Shown here: positions 35,162 to 46,900 of the stretch, piece after piece | Layout: the number at the start of each line of letters is the position of its first letter | Numbering within the stretch: the stretch's first letter is position 1 | Origin: Paulownia fortunei | Taxonomy: Eukaryota; Streptophyta; Magnoliopsida; Lamiales; Paulowniaceae | Length of the DNA: 64,000 nucleotides | Assembly: GCA_019321725.1 (NCBI GenBank) | Contig: CM033122.1 | Span: 13,852,274-13,916,273 of the forward strand | Reading direction: 5' to 3' | The notes under the pieces: generated by a model | What the model saw: the letters and a program-made list of their open reading frames with translations, nothing else | What the model was told of the DNA's origin: nothing | The model's database searches: none | Program-made: the position numbers and the translations under genes

Positions 35162-35798
35162 TGATGTGCTCAATTTCAATACGAATCAAGAACTTTGATC
35201 CACGTCTACGCCTAGATTGACCTGCAAAGTGCTGGAGTTTGTCCAGCAGAAACTCCAAGTCAGTAGATGTTAAAAGATAATTAATCAATCACTCAATCAA
35301 AGTATGTATATAATTTTAGGATATATGAATACGTAAAAATAAATCATACCTTAAGCCACTCTTTTATAGTGGTAGGTAAGGGTAGTAAAATTAAAAATGA
35401 CTCGTTTACTTTTAACAGGTAAGACAAATCTCCTAAAATTTAAGATATCTGCTAAGGAAAAATTTCCCTTTTCTTTTCCACAATCCTAATAGAACCAATC
35501 TCGGATTTTTCCTCATTTTCACGCATACTTTGTCATATTCGAGTTGGGCTGGCTAGTTCAGACCAATCAAACCAATCATCTCATAACCAACTTGGATCCA
35601 ACCAAACTCGTCATCTAAATTAGGCTGACTAGCCCAATCCTAATCAGCATCCCTAATAATAAATAATGAGCAACATTCATTTAGGTTGGAACATCAATCT
35701 CAATTATTGATTTAGGTCTAATCCAGTACATAACCTCTGACCATAACCAAACCCCTATTCTAGACTCGAGCCCAACATGAGGGCTAACTACCACATCA
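35162..35798 (-). repeat. 5' LTR of the Tat-lineage element
   Basis: Partner of 2357-3093, starting TGATGTGCTCAA and ending CCACATCA on the plus strand. It marks the right edge of the transposon island. Confidence 0.85.
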
Positions 35799-35803
35799 CC
35801 TAA

Positions 35804-36711
35804 ACAAGTGTAAAAAGACTGTTCTCTTCAAAGTGCATAAAAATATTTAACTGGAATTGCCTCTTTTCAAACTGTTTACATAGGCAATCTCAAAGATACA
35901 GAAATATGTTTAAAAGATACTTCGAAAATTAGTAATACTGCCAACGAAAAGTCGATAGGTAGCGTCAATAAATAATTATATTCTCAAGCAGTATATGAGT
36001 ATGTACCTATATATACATTTATATGCATTTAGCACTGAAATGGAGAAGAATAAAAGATGCTATCCGAAGTTGAAAAAATTGAAAGGAACATGAATATATT
36101 TTAAACTTTTTTAATTAAGCGATATTCTTATCTTCATAGACAAAATCTTCTTAATTAATCAAGCCTCAAAAGAATAAAACTTCTCTCAATGAAAAATTAT
36201 AAAGAAGCACTACAAATTTGAGAGTTGCGAATATGTTACATCTCATAGTAGTAATGAATTTAGTATCCTATTGGTTTTTATTTATTCACAATCTCTTATT
36301 ACAAGTACTAAAGTATGTGTTAATGATTTTATTTTATATATTTACAGAATTCTATTAAACTCAATATTTTTCAAGAAAAATAAAATATGCATTAATAGTA
36401 AACTCACAATGCACGCATTTTTCAGTAAGAATATACATACATATATATATATATGTATGTGTGTGTGTATGTGTTTGTGTGTGTCAAAAGTAAGTGACAT
36501 TAAATTAGAAATTAGAATATTAAAATTATCTTTTCAGCATCTCAAATAATTTAATTAACACACTCAAGGGAGGCGTTTGAGGCTTTCTAAAAGCTTAGGG
36601 ATATATTTAATTAATTCTAAAACTCAGTAAGGTAATTCAACCAATAAAAAATTTGGCTGAATTGAGGATAAAAGTTTTGTCTCTTCATCATTAGCTGTCC
36701 CACAATTTGTT

Positions 36712-36752
<41 letters not shown>

Positions 36753-38370
36753 GATGTATGCTCTATATAAATTTTATTTAGCAAAGCAAGTTGCACGTAC
36801 CAATTATGTTTCGCCTATGTTTTCACCATCATCTTTCCCATATTTCACTGAGAACAATCCGATTATGTTTATACAGATTTCTTAAAGGAAAAATAATGTA
36901 ATTATATATATTTCCAAGAAATAGTATATAATATATGTCACCCGTTTGTTCTTTCCTTAATTTGGAAAGCATTAATCTATTAAATCTATTCAAACAAATT
37001 AACTACAAAAATCTCTTATTAAAATTAGAAAGGTGAAAAACCAGTGAAAGTCGAACAATAATACATAGCACTGCGCTTCATTTTTATGTGTAAATTTTCA
37101 TTTTTATATGTAAATCTTCACAAGGACATATTTATACATAGACACAAACAGGCCTAGTTTGTGGTGCTCTGTATTATATAGACACCGCGAGGCCTAGGGC
37201 TTTTAAAATTTCTCTACTTCCAATTTATAAGCTATTGGCCCACCACGGATGGTGCAGTGTGGCACTTTTCTTGTTCCACCATGTACATAGTGTAAATAAT
37301 CAAGTATCAGTATCCCACATTTCCTGTTCCACCATGCACATAGTGTAAATAATCAAGTACCAGTATCCCACAGCCTCTTCATCTTTCATCATATGATATT
37401 ATTAATTTGTAGCCTTGCCTAGGAACCATTGCCTTAGCGAGTCAAAATTCATAATAAAAAACAATTATCATGATTACTATGGTATCTATCTTTGATGCTT
37501 TACTCCATATCATCTCACTCAGGACAAAAATACAAGAGAAAAAAAAAATCTTTTCCTTTTTCTAAGTTTCAGTCTCTTCACACTCTCTTCATCCCTAAAG
37601 AATCCGAGTTGGAATTTTTAAGTGAAATTAAAAAAAATAAGATTTTTATATATTTTTATATTATTATCCTTAAAAATAATTATTAAAAGTTAGTGGTTTT
37701 ATATCATTACTTTAATTAAGGATAATTTTATCAAAAAAAATTAAAAAAAAAATTATAAATGGAAGGATCTTTCCCTCGCAATTTCAATTGTATTTGTATC
37801 TTTTGTGAACTAATCCCAAATAAAATGGTGAGTTTATAAGGGTATTCAATAACTTTGGTAGAACTTTAACTGAAATAAAAATTCATTTAATGTATAGGAG
37901 AGGCAGTTTGGGATTAATGGGGAGTGTTACTACTTCTTCTCATGTAGAAGGAATCGAAGTTTTATGAGTTATCTCAAAACCTTTAACAGTACAGAATATC
38001 ACAGATATGACTATCGAAAATTAGTTAAAAGTATCACATATATATTCAAAACAGAATGTCTAATATGTTAAACAATGCAAATGCATTTATCATTATAGCT
38101 GATGGTTTTAGTACATTAGATGAATTATTCCAAATTGTCTCTTAGGTACAACTCAACATTTACTAGAAACCTATATGTATTCTTATATTAATGGTTTATT
38201 TAATGATTTGTTATATTTTTTAAATCATGTTATAGAAAAAAGTTTTATTTCACCGTTTGCGAAACGAATTCTCATTTATACTTTAACAGCTAACCAATTG
38301 ATTAATCAACTTCTAACATATGTGTCAGAATCTAATCCAACTTTGACTCGTATGGATTGATCGAATAAGG

Positions 38371-38405
<35 letters not shown>

Positions 38406-38955
38406 CAGAGTACATGTTTATATTTTGTCTAGATATGGATAGAATAAGTGTGGAGTTGGAGAGCATGTGACGTGCTTGCATGCTTGAAACTCACAGGTTC
38501 TTTGCCCTGATGATCAAGTTCATTTGCTGAAATTATCATTCATCGATACAATTTAAATCTAGAGCTAATTAGAGAGAAGACCTAACTTATTAGTGTGTTT
38601 GGAATATATCTCTGCACTGCTTTGCAGATAGATAGTACAAAAATACCATGTGTTGATGAAAGATAGTGCGAAAAGGAGATTTTTCAGAATATTTGGTTCC
38701 TTTGCATTTAACTCATCTTTACTTCCTTAAGCCCATATTCTATCATCAATATTCTGTGTTTTCAGTGTCAGCAGCCATTTTGGTTTGACCCACATCATAA
38801 GCATTAATGCATTGATTCCAGATACCATTCCCTTGCAAAAGGGTCATTTTTGGTGTTAAGAAACAAGATAATGGCAAAGAATATTGCAGAGTTAACCACA
38901 TGACAAGAAACATGTCATCTGGGCCACTGCTGCTTATACATATAGTTTTTCTTAA

Positions 38956-38986
<31 letters not shown>

Positions 38987-39398
38987 AAGTGAATAGCTAT
39001 ATTTTTTCTATCCCAAAACTATCACTCATTAGGTTCAGGTTTATTTCTTAAAATAAAAAATTTATTTTCAAAAGTTTACGAATTCACTTAAATTAATTAT
39101 TTGACATCACTAACTTTCAAGTATTATTTTCAAATGTAATAATATTAAGTTAAAACTTTCACTTTTTCAAACATATCTAAATTTTTATGGCCATTCAAAT
39201 AAGAGCTAGCTGAGCTTTTATTTGGCAACCGAGGAAGTATTTAAAACACAGCTAGCTTTGTTAGGAATATATGATAAGGAAAAAGATTAAAACTTAAGAA
39301 AGAGATGCCTTTGAGGAATATTTCTTGAACTGGGATAGCTATAGTCTTTCATCTTCTCTTCTTCTCTCTTCTTTATATTACAAAGGGACCTATTCACG
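35804..39398. other. Intergenic, AT-rich, between the transposon island and the HIPP gene
   Basis: I see no supported gene. Contents are (AT)n tracts at 36716-36747, 38374-38401 and 38956-38982, a TG-rich tract near 36455-36482 and one short tandem duplication (37272-37373). A C/T-rich stretch just before 39399 (around 39350-39378) suits a plant promoter or 5' UTR pyrimidine patch. Confidence 0.7.
37272..37373. repeat. Tandem duplication, period 53 bp, two copies
   Basis: TGTTCCACCATGTACATAGT at 37272 recurs as TGTTCCACCATGCACATAGT at 37325, and both copies continue AATAATCAAGTA and end CAGTATCCCACA. Only a few substitutions separate the copies. Confidence 0.9.
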
Positions 39399-41048
39399 AT
39401 GGCTAAACTACTAGAAAGACTATTTGGCTCTTTCGTCTCGACACTTGCATATTGTTTCTTTCGCTATCAAGATAACGGCACCAAAAGGCCAAAAAACAAC
39501 TACCGCAGCATGCCTAAGGGTCGACCACTTTCTTTGCAGGTTTTACTTTTATCTTCAGAAACTTTGATCCACTTGGTATCTTTTTCTGATTGAATTTTCA
39601 GCTTGTCGTTTATTCTTGTACTAATAGCGAAATTTTGTCAACTTCGATCTCTTCACATGCTTTTTATGCCAACACAGATTTCAATATATATGTATTAGTT
39701 GTGAAAAAGTCACATGCATGTACTAGCAGGAAGCAAACAAAAAAAAAAAAAAAAAAAACAACGGAAATCGAAGAGGGAAAAAACACAGGAGTCTTTCAAT
39801 TTCAAGGGGTATATGGCTATCAAAGAGATCAAGTTTAGCATAAACTGCGATTTAAGATTCACATATATAGAAGGTTTTCTTTCCTTGTTTCATGGAACAT
39901 CAAACTTGCTTCCGGTTTTCACGGCATGTTATAAATTAGATTAGCATCCAGCTCCATGATGATAATAACAATATAGCTAGCACACATATTTTTGCGATTG
40001 TGTTCCAGCTTGATACAGTCGAGAATTCCTGACTATTGCATGGGAACACTTTCATCTTCGAAACATTTTTTAATGCTTTTTGTTGCAAAGAAATACTTGC
40101 TATATAACCCTCCTCAAAATAAAGCCTTTTTCTGATTTCAAGAATGCCTTTTGTCAACTTTGTTAACACCCCTACCCTTCATAAGCTTACTTTCTTGAAC
40201 CTTTAGCTAGCTAGTTTGTATTAGCTAGATGTATTTTGGGATATAGATGCAGATCAACAAAGATGGTATTCCACCGTGTTGGGAATATAACTAGATTAAA
40301 CAGCATCTAATATATGCCTAAACCTAAAGATGGATTAAGTCTAGACATGAATTATAAAAGGTGGTTCGATCTATTATAGTAGTATAAAAGAATTAAACAT
40401 ATATAATGCCAAAAGGAATAAATGCAAATGGAATAAGAAGAAAGGTGGAGACATGTAGGTATAAGTTTGTTTAATTACTTTAGTGGAAACAGCATCTTTG
40501 AAGAGCGCGTACGTGCTTAATCACTTTACAGACTGTGGAGCTCAAAGTGAGGATGTGCTGCACTGGCTGCGAGAGAGTCGTCAAAGAAGCCATTCACAAA
40601 CTTAGAGGTACGCCGCTTCCCAACTGTGTGCCTCCAGATTCTCTATTCCAAAATTGTGTAGCATTATTGTATTATATTAAGCATGCATAGATGAAATTAA
40701 AATCGACGAATAAATTAATTAATAGGGGTAGACTCAATCGAGGTAGACTTGGAGATGGAGAAGGTGACAGTAATTGGATACGTTGATCGTAATAAGGTGC
40801 TAAAGGTGGTGAGGAGGGCGGGAAAGAGGGCGGAGTTCTGGCCGTATCCAAACCCGCCGCTCTACTTCACTTCGTCGAGCCACTACTTCAAGGACATGAC
40901 TAGTGAGTACAAAGAGAGCTACAACTACTGGCGCCACGGCTACAACGCGGCCGACAGGCACGGCTCTCTTCCCGTCACCCACCGCGGGGATGACAAAGTT
41001 AGCAACTTGTTCAATGATGATAATGTTAATGCTTGTTGTCTCATGTAA
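39399..41048 (+). CDS. HIPP: Heavy-metal-associated isoprenylated plant protein (HIPP44/45 type), three exons
   Basis: The exons are 39399-39539, 40532-40607 and 40726-41048, joined at GT-AG introns of 992 and 118 bp (phases 0 and 1); they give 179 aa. Exon 1 encodes a short basic/hydrophobic leader ending MPKGRPLSLQ. An HMA domain spans about residues 48-112: TVELKVRMCCTGCERVVKEA then KLRGVDSIEVDLEMEKVTV and GYVDRNKVLKVVRRAGKRAE. The metal-binding C-x-x-C is Cys57-Thr-Gly-Cys60, in the M-C-C-x-G-C form rather than the usual M-D-C-E-G-C. The C-terminal half has PPLYF, KESYNYWRHGYN and RGDD near the end, and the protein ends CCLM, a CaaX box predicted to be farnesylated at Cys176. Related proteins bind metals such as Cd, Zn or Cu and act in metal homeostasis or stress signalling at membranes; the ligand here is unknown. 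The start has a favourable ACGATGG context. All reading frames are intact. Confidence 0.93.
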
Positions 41049-43956
41049 TGTAATTTTAAATATGCCACATCCATCACTTTTTTATAGCTTTTATATGTAC
41101 ACAAAGTCTATGCGTGCCTTCATCAACTCCAACTTATGTAATTTAAATCTGTATTTTACATGTTAAATTGTAACTTGTACATATTGTTATTTGGTTTAAT
41201 TTATGTATGGTGGTAATAACTTTCTACTATGCCTTCCTTTATGTGCAAATTTACTACATACTTTTCCGAAAATACTTTCCTATATGAGGTGAGGTGTTAT
41301 ATGTTAAAAATTTAGAATTATGTCATATCAACATAAAATAATTTTTACGATTGACATGACATGTTCCAATTATTTAATGTGAGATCTCTTGGTATAAGTA
41401 AAAAAGTATTCCTTGCGTTTCTACTAATACTCTTATTATTAATTAGTTTTGCCAGAAGCACCCAACATATATATTGTCCAAGTTGAACTCGAAGCACGTT
41501 GTCCAGATAACATAAAACTTGTTCCTTTATATATATGTGGGGACATTAAGAAGGTCCTAAACAAGTGAAAATCTATGCCACTTGTACTGCTTCATTCCAT
41601 TTTTGGATAAGGCCTAATTTGTTCTTGGTTGTGTACCTTATTTAAAGGAGAACGAATTGATTTAATCACCTTTATAATTTAAAATTTGATGGGTACTTAT
41701 TTAAGCTAATGAAACAAAACTTGAATAAACATTGTTGACAAAAATATATGAGACTAGAGCTAAAAAAACGAATCAAATTAATTACCTAATATTCCATTCG
41801 AATCTATCATTAAAAATTCATTTAAGCACAATTTATCATACATAATAAAATAAACTTAAACACTTTTTTTATTCGATAAGATTTAAAATTCAACTAGATA
41901 AGTTAAAAATCAATGACTCATATTTGGCTCGATGAAAGTTCATTTCGAATTCGATTCGTCTAATTATCAAATCAAACTCAAACATAATTTAAACTCATTG
42001 AGAAATTCAAGCCAAACTTGAATACTATCTTATTCAACTCAATTCGATTCGATTCGATTACACCCCTATATAAGTGACTACATACTACTTTTATATCATT
42101 GATATTTCGAATTGGTTAATCAAATATATATATAACTCGTTGGACCGGTATCATATTTTTTTTCTTATTTTTTTGGTTTTGTATTACTTTCTTAAGATCA
42201 TATATTTGATCCGTTAGATTCATGATTATGATACATAAAAGTTTTTAATGATTAAACAAAAATTCAATCGAATCATTCACCAATTTTTACATAATTCAAT
42301 CCAATTGCTCCCTCGACCAACTCGAGATTGGAAGTTCATATATAATTACTAAATCTTATCCTCTCACCAAAGAATCTCTCTTATCTATTATGCCCGTTCT
42401 AAAATAAAGTGTCCAGTTTGAACCAATATAATTTTCTTTGATAAAAGTTAAAAAATATAAAATTTATATTTTTTACATAATTGCTCTTTAAAGTAGTAGT
42501 GGAGACTTAGTGAGCCATATCATTGCTTTAATTGATAGTACAATTTTAGGGAAAAAAAATTATTTTAAAAAATAGAATATTATTTTGGAACATTCCCCCA
42601 ACAACACCCCACCCCACCCCACCCCACCCCACCAAAAAAAAAAAAAAAAAAGATCAATAATCTTTAACAATTTCACAATCCTTAATTTAGATTAGAGATA
42701 AACGCTTTTGTTGTTTTAAATTGATATGTTGGGCCGCTTTTTCCCATTTTACAGGCTGTGCCGACATCTAACCGGTCAAATTCTAAATCTTGTTGATCAG
42801 AAGACCCAATGCAGAGCCGGGCCACAGCCAGGTAAAAATCATGCCCCAAAGCGCTCTATCATATTTCTCATAGTCCACAGACATGAACTAAAGAATTTAG
42901 CCTGTTAGGGCATGCCTCTGTTGGACTTTTATCCCTGTACAAAACCCAATTTAATTTACAAATATAGTTCTTGACAAAAAAATAAAAACATTAATTGGAT
43001 CCCAATTAAATGGCCCAACTATTGGATTAAGATTTGGAGTATATTATCACTAATTCTTTTTATGAAGTATTATGGTAATTCTTTTCTTATAATTTTGCAT
43101 GCTTATGATTTAACAGTTTTTTTTCTCAATTCTGCCTTCTTTTTTTTTTTTTTGTCTCTTTTTTTTATATATATAAATGTTGAAGAGGGTAAGATAGCAT
43201 GGAGAAATTACATGTATGGATGTAGTAGTATTAGATTCCATTTAATGTGGGGCTGGTGGTGGTACCAGGGAAGGGTAAAGAACAATTAGCGGGGCATAGA
43301 TGTGTAATAAGGTGTTGGAAGTACAAGGACAGCCCTATTCATGCATTCACCAACAAAGACAAATATGTGACAACTCCTGTCCTTGCCCCTCCTTCCTGCT
43401 GGGGGACCTCTACTCCTCCTGCCCTTTCATGACCCACCTCATCACCACTACTACATGGAGATTAATTATATAGCATTGCGCGCGCGCACACGCATACAGA
43501 ATATGAAAGCGAATAACTAGGCCCATCTAAAATACACATGAGATCTTATTCATGTGATGTTGTCAGTAGTTGTATTACATATGATATGGTTATTTTATTT
43601 TATGATATCATATATATATATATATATATAATAGTTCACAGTAATACTTGAGTAGTATTGAAATAGTTGGATACTCAACTAGTAAGTTTCTTTTAAGCAT
43701 CACTTCATATTCTTAAACTCCAAAAATAGTTTAATTTCACTCTCACAATATGAAAAAATAATGTAAGTTATGAGATGTTAAGTTGTTATTTGTTATATAT
43801 ATTAAGTGATGAGAAATTTTATATTATTATAATAATAATTTTTATAAGTTTAATAATCATAAAAATTGTGTAAATTATTGTTAATCTAGTGGCACAATAT
43901 TTGTGTAGAACAATTAGTGACATCATAATTGTCACTAAGTTTTTTATTATTAATAC

Positions 43957-43987
<31 letters not shown>

Positions 43988-46900
43988 TGATAGTGTATTT
44001 CATTTTTAACTTATATATATAATTAGAGACGATAACGGAGTGGGTATAGGACGACTTTGGTCAAGATCGAAACCTGCTCCGCCAAGAAAAAATTAGACTC
44101 AAAATTCAGCTTGGCCTGGTCTAATATCGATGGATCCAACTTACATAGACCGGCCAACCCGCTAAGAATAATTTTTTTGTCCTTTTGATCTTGTATAATT
44201 ACTTTTCTTTTTATATGATTATTGAATTTTGATATTTTTGACCTGACACTAGTGATAAAGTATTAATTAATTTTCATAATATTTTCTTTTTCTTGATTAT
44301 TAAAGGTGATAATAGCATTGATTTATAGCACTATTTTTATAATCGAATTGGTGACAAATTCGGTCTTGCTATTGGTCATCGGTTCAACTGATCGGATCGG
44401 TTCAATTTCTAACCCGATCGATCTAATAAAAATTAATTATATTTTTATTAGATTATGTAAAATGATAATGTAATAGACTATTTGTTATGTACTATATTTT
44501 AAAGATAAAAAAAATAACCAGCCAAAAAATATATCGAACAAAGTTCAAAAATCAAATAACCACATACATATAATCAAATACCAAATTTAAGTTTCCTTAA
44601 AATAAAAATAAAATAAAAGATTATCCACCAATTTTAACCGGTTTATGATTGGTTTTATTCAATTTTTGGTTAATTATAGTCAAATGGACCTAATCGACCA
44701 TCGGTCCCCGATTGAATCAGTTAGTTTGGTCCGATTTTGAAAACAATTATTTATAAGAAAGGATCATAAAAATATTATATGTCCTATTATTTTGAAATAT
44801 TTCATACTACCAACCTGCATACGATTGATTCAATTTTAATAATTTATTCATAATGCATGTTTATATTGACTGTATATAAATCAATTATAATATTTTCAAA
44901 TTAAAGTTGGAGTTTTGAAATAATTTTAGAATTTATCTAACAATATTGCGATATACACAGTCACTCAATTCTGGAATTAGTAAAACTAAATTAATTAGTA
45001 GTTATAAAATATATTTTATAATTAAAAAATAATAATATATGGGGTGGGTCCATTAGAAGTCATTACCTATCTCAAACTTGAATAGGTTTAAAAAACTAAA
45101 ATTGATAGCTCCTACAAGGCCCGTTTAGCTAGGTTTGGACTCACTCCGAGTGGGATGAGTTCATTACATGTCTAAATCTGATTCTTTTTCATTATCGGAA
45201 TGAGTTCATTACAAATTTGGGTTTTAACACACTGTATTATCATTATAAGTGTATCATCAATTGATGACGTAATTATATGAAAATCTGTTGCCAAAAGTTG
45301 TTTCCTCTTAGTAATTGAAAGTTGTTTCATTATTAAGATAAGGTAAACAAGAGATTTTGGTGGTCAAGAATGGATAATTACAATTTAATTAGGAATTATA
45401 TAAATATAGGAGAAAAGTGATTAAATTTTGGTCCATCAAAATAGAAATAAGTAATGATACAAGGGATACGTTGTTGATGAAGACAAAAGTGGGAGAAAGT
45501 AGAGACGAAAAAGGAAAGGAAGAGGGATGGGTGGGGAAGAAAAAGAGAAAGAGGAGGAGGGAGGGAGGGACAGAGCATTAGGGGGCATTGAGTTTTGGGT
45601 GATACCATAGCACAATCAGGGTGTGTACTCAGCATTAAATGAGCGAGAGAAAGCTGCACTTGGATGGTGGGGTTGGGACAAATCAATCAATGAATCAATA
45701 TCCCATCACACTCCCTTACCCAACCCCCCACCCCACACCTACCCCATAAGCCATATTTTTACACGCACCCCCTCTTTTTTGGTTGATTGACAAATACATC
45801 GATCATAATCTTTACGGCTGTTATGGGAGGTTGTGCAAACCCCTTACCCAACCTCATGACTCGTTGCTTTCACCACCATCCTCGCCCCACCCCCTACCCG
45901 CTCTATAACATTTCGTTATTATTGCTTGGTTGTTTTCTGGGATCTGCTGCCACTTCTTTGCACTGTCATTGTTAAATGCTATGCACATATATATTTATGG
46001 TGGCCTCCTATACATATTCCATACACATACATATATCTCTAATTATTCCTAACTCACTCCATATACACTACCACCTTGTCTATAATTTCTTTTATTTAAA
46101 CTAACATATATATATATATATAGTTCAAATAACCGATGGATATGAAAAATTCTTATATACCCTCAATGTGATAATATCAATGATTAGAATTATACTACAT
46201 CATATAGCGTTGGATTTTTTCACTTTTTATAAGTAAATAAGTATAATTGAGCGAAATAAGGTATTTTTTAAGCTTAATTTGAATTTTTTTGTCAGACTTG
46301 AAGTTGTATTTGAATTTGATTTTAATTGTTAATGAGTTAATTAATCAAATCGAATTCAACCTTGATTCGAATTTTGAATTTTATAAAAAAATTATTTAAA
46401 TTTAATTTATTATACTTAACAAATTATTCTCAAAATTAATGATCAATCTCTAATTGAATATTAAATTACTTTATTTATCTTTCTTGACTTTTATTCATTT
46501 GTTAGGTATTTTAACCTTAGGTACATATAAGATGTTTTCAGCGGTATACCATGTCTATTCTCTCGATGAAAGAAGGTACGCTATAGCTGTAGCTTATAGC
46601 CAGGCTTTTCCCTTTTTATCATCCTTCTTTTCTCAACTTTTTCAAACTCCCATTTCTGTTTCTCATTTCCCTAAAATCTCCCTCTCTATTTCTCTCTCTC
46701 TGTGAAAATATAGGTAGTAGCCATTTCATATCCGCTCCAGTGTAGTGTGATTTTTGAGTTTTACAATTGCTAGCAAAAGTGGATGGACACAAATATGTGT
46801 AAATGACCACCATAAATAGACAAATTAAAGGCTATAGGTAAATTTCCCCACAAACACTAACACTGTTATAATAGAGTGTAGAAGTCATGCAGTGGATAAT

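Larger units (their letters stand above)
2357..35798 (-). mobile_element. Tat-lineage Ty3/gypsy retrotransposon, host of the nested insertions
   Basis: Two diverged direct repeats (2357-3093 and 35162-35798) both start TGATGTGCTC and end ACATCA. Flanks CTTAA (2352-2356) and CCTAA (35799-35803) could be a 5-bp target duplication with one substitution. The order on the minus strand is 5' LTR, primer-binding site, gag (34734-35110 and 22524-23894), protease, reverse transcriptase, RNase H, a second RNase H, integrase, a long 3' region with tandem repeats and an antisense ORF, then 3' LTR. The second RNase H and the extra ORF are hallmarks of the Tat lineage (Retand, Ogre, Grande). Removing the Athila-like, CACTA and MITE insertions leaves about 10.7 kb. 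All reading frames are broken. Confidence 0.85.

Noticed and set aside
39540..40531. Separate small ORFs within HIPP intron 1 (39590-40169)
   Set aside because: They lie in the intron, include a poly-A-derived Lys run and show no domain.
44026..45177. hAT-like MITE
   Set aside because: GAGACGATAACGGAGTGGG at one end and a weak inverted match at the other suggest it, but ends and target duplication do not agree.
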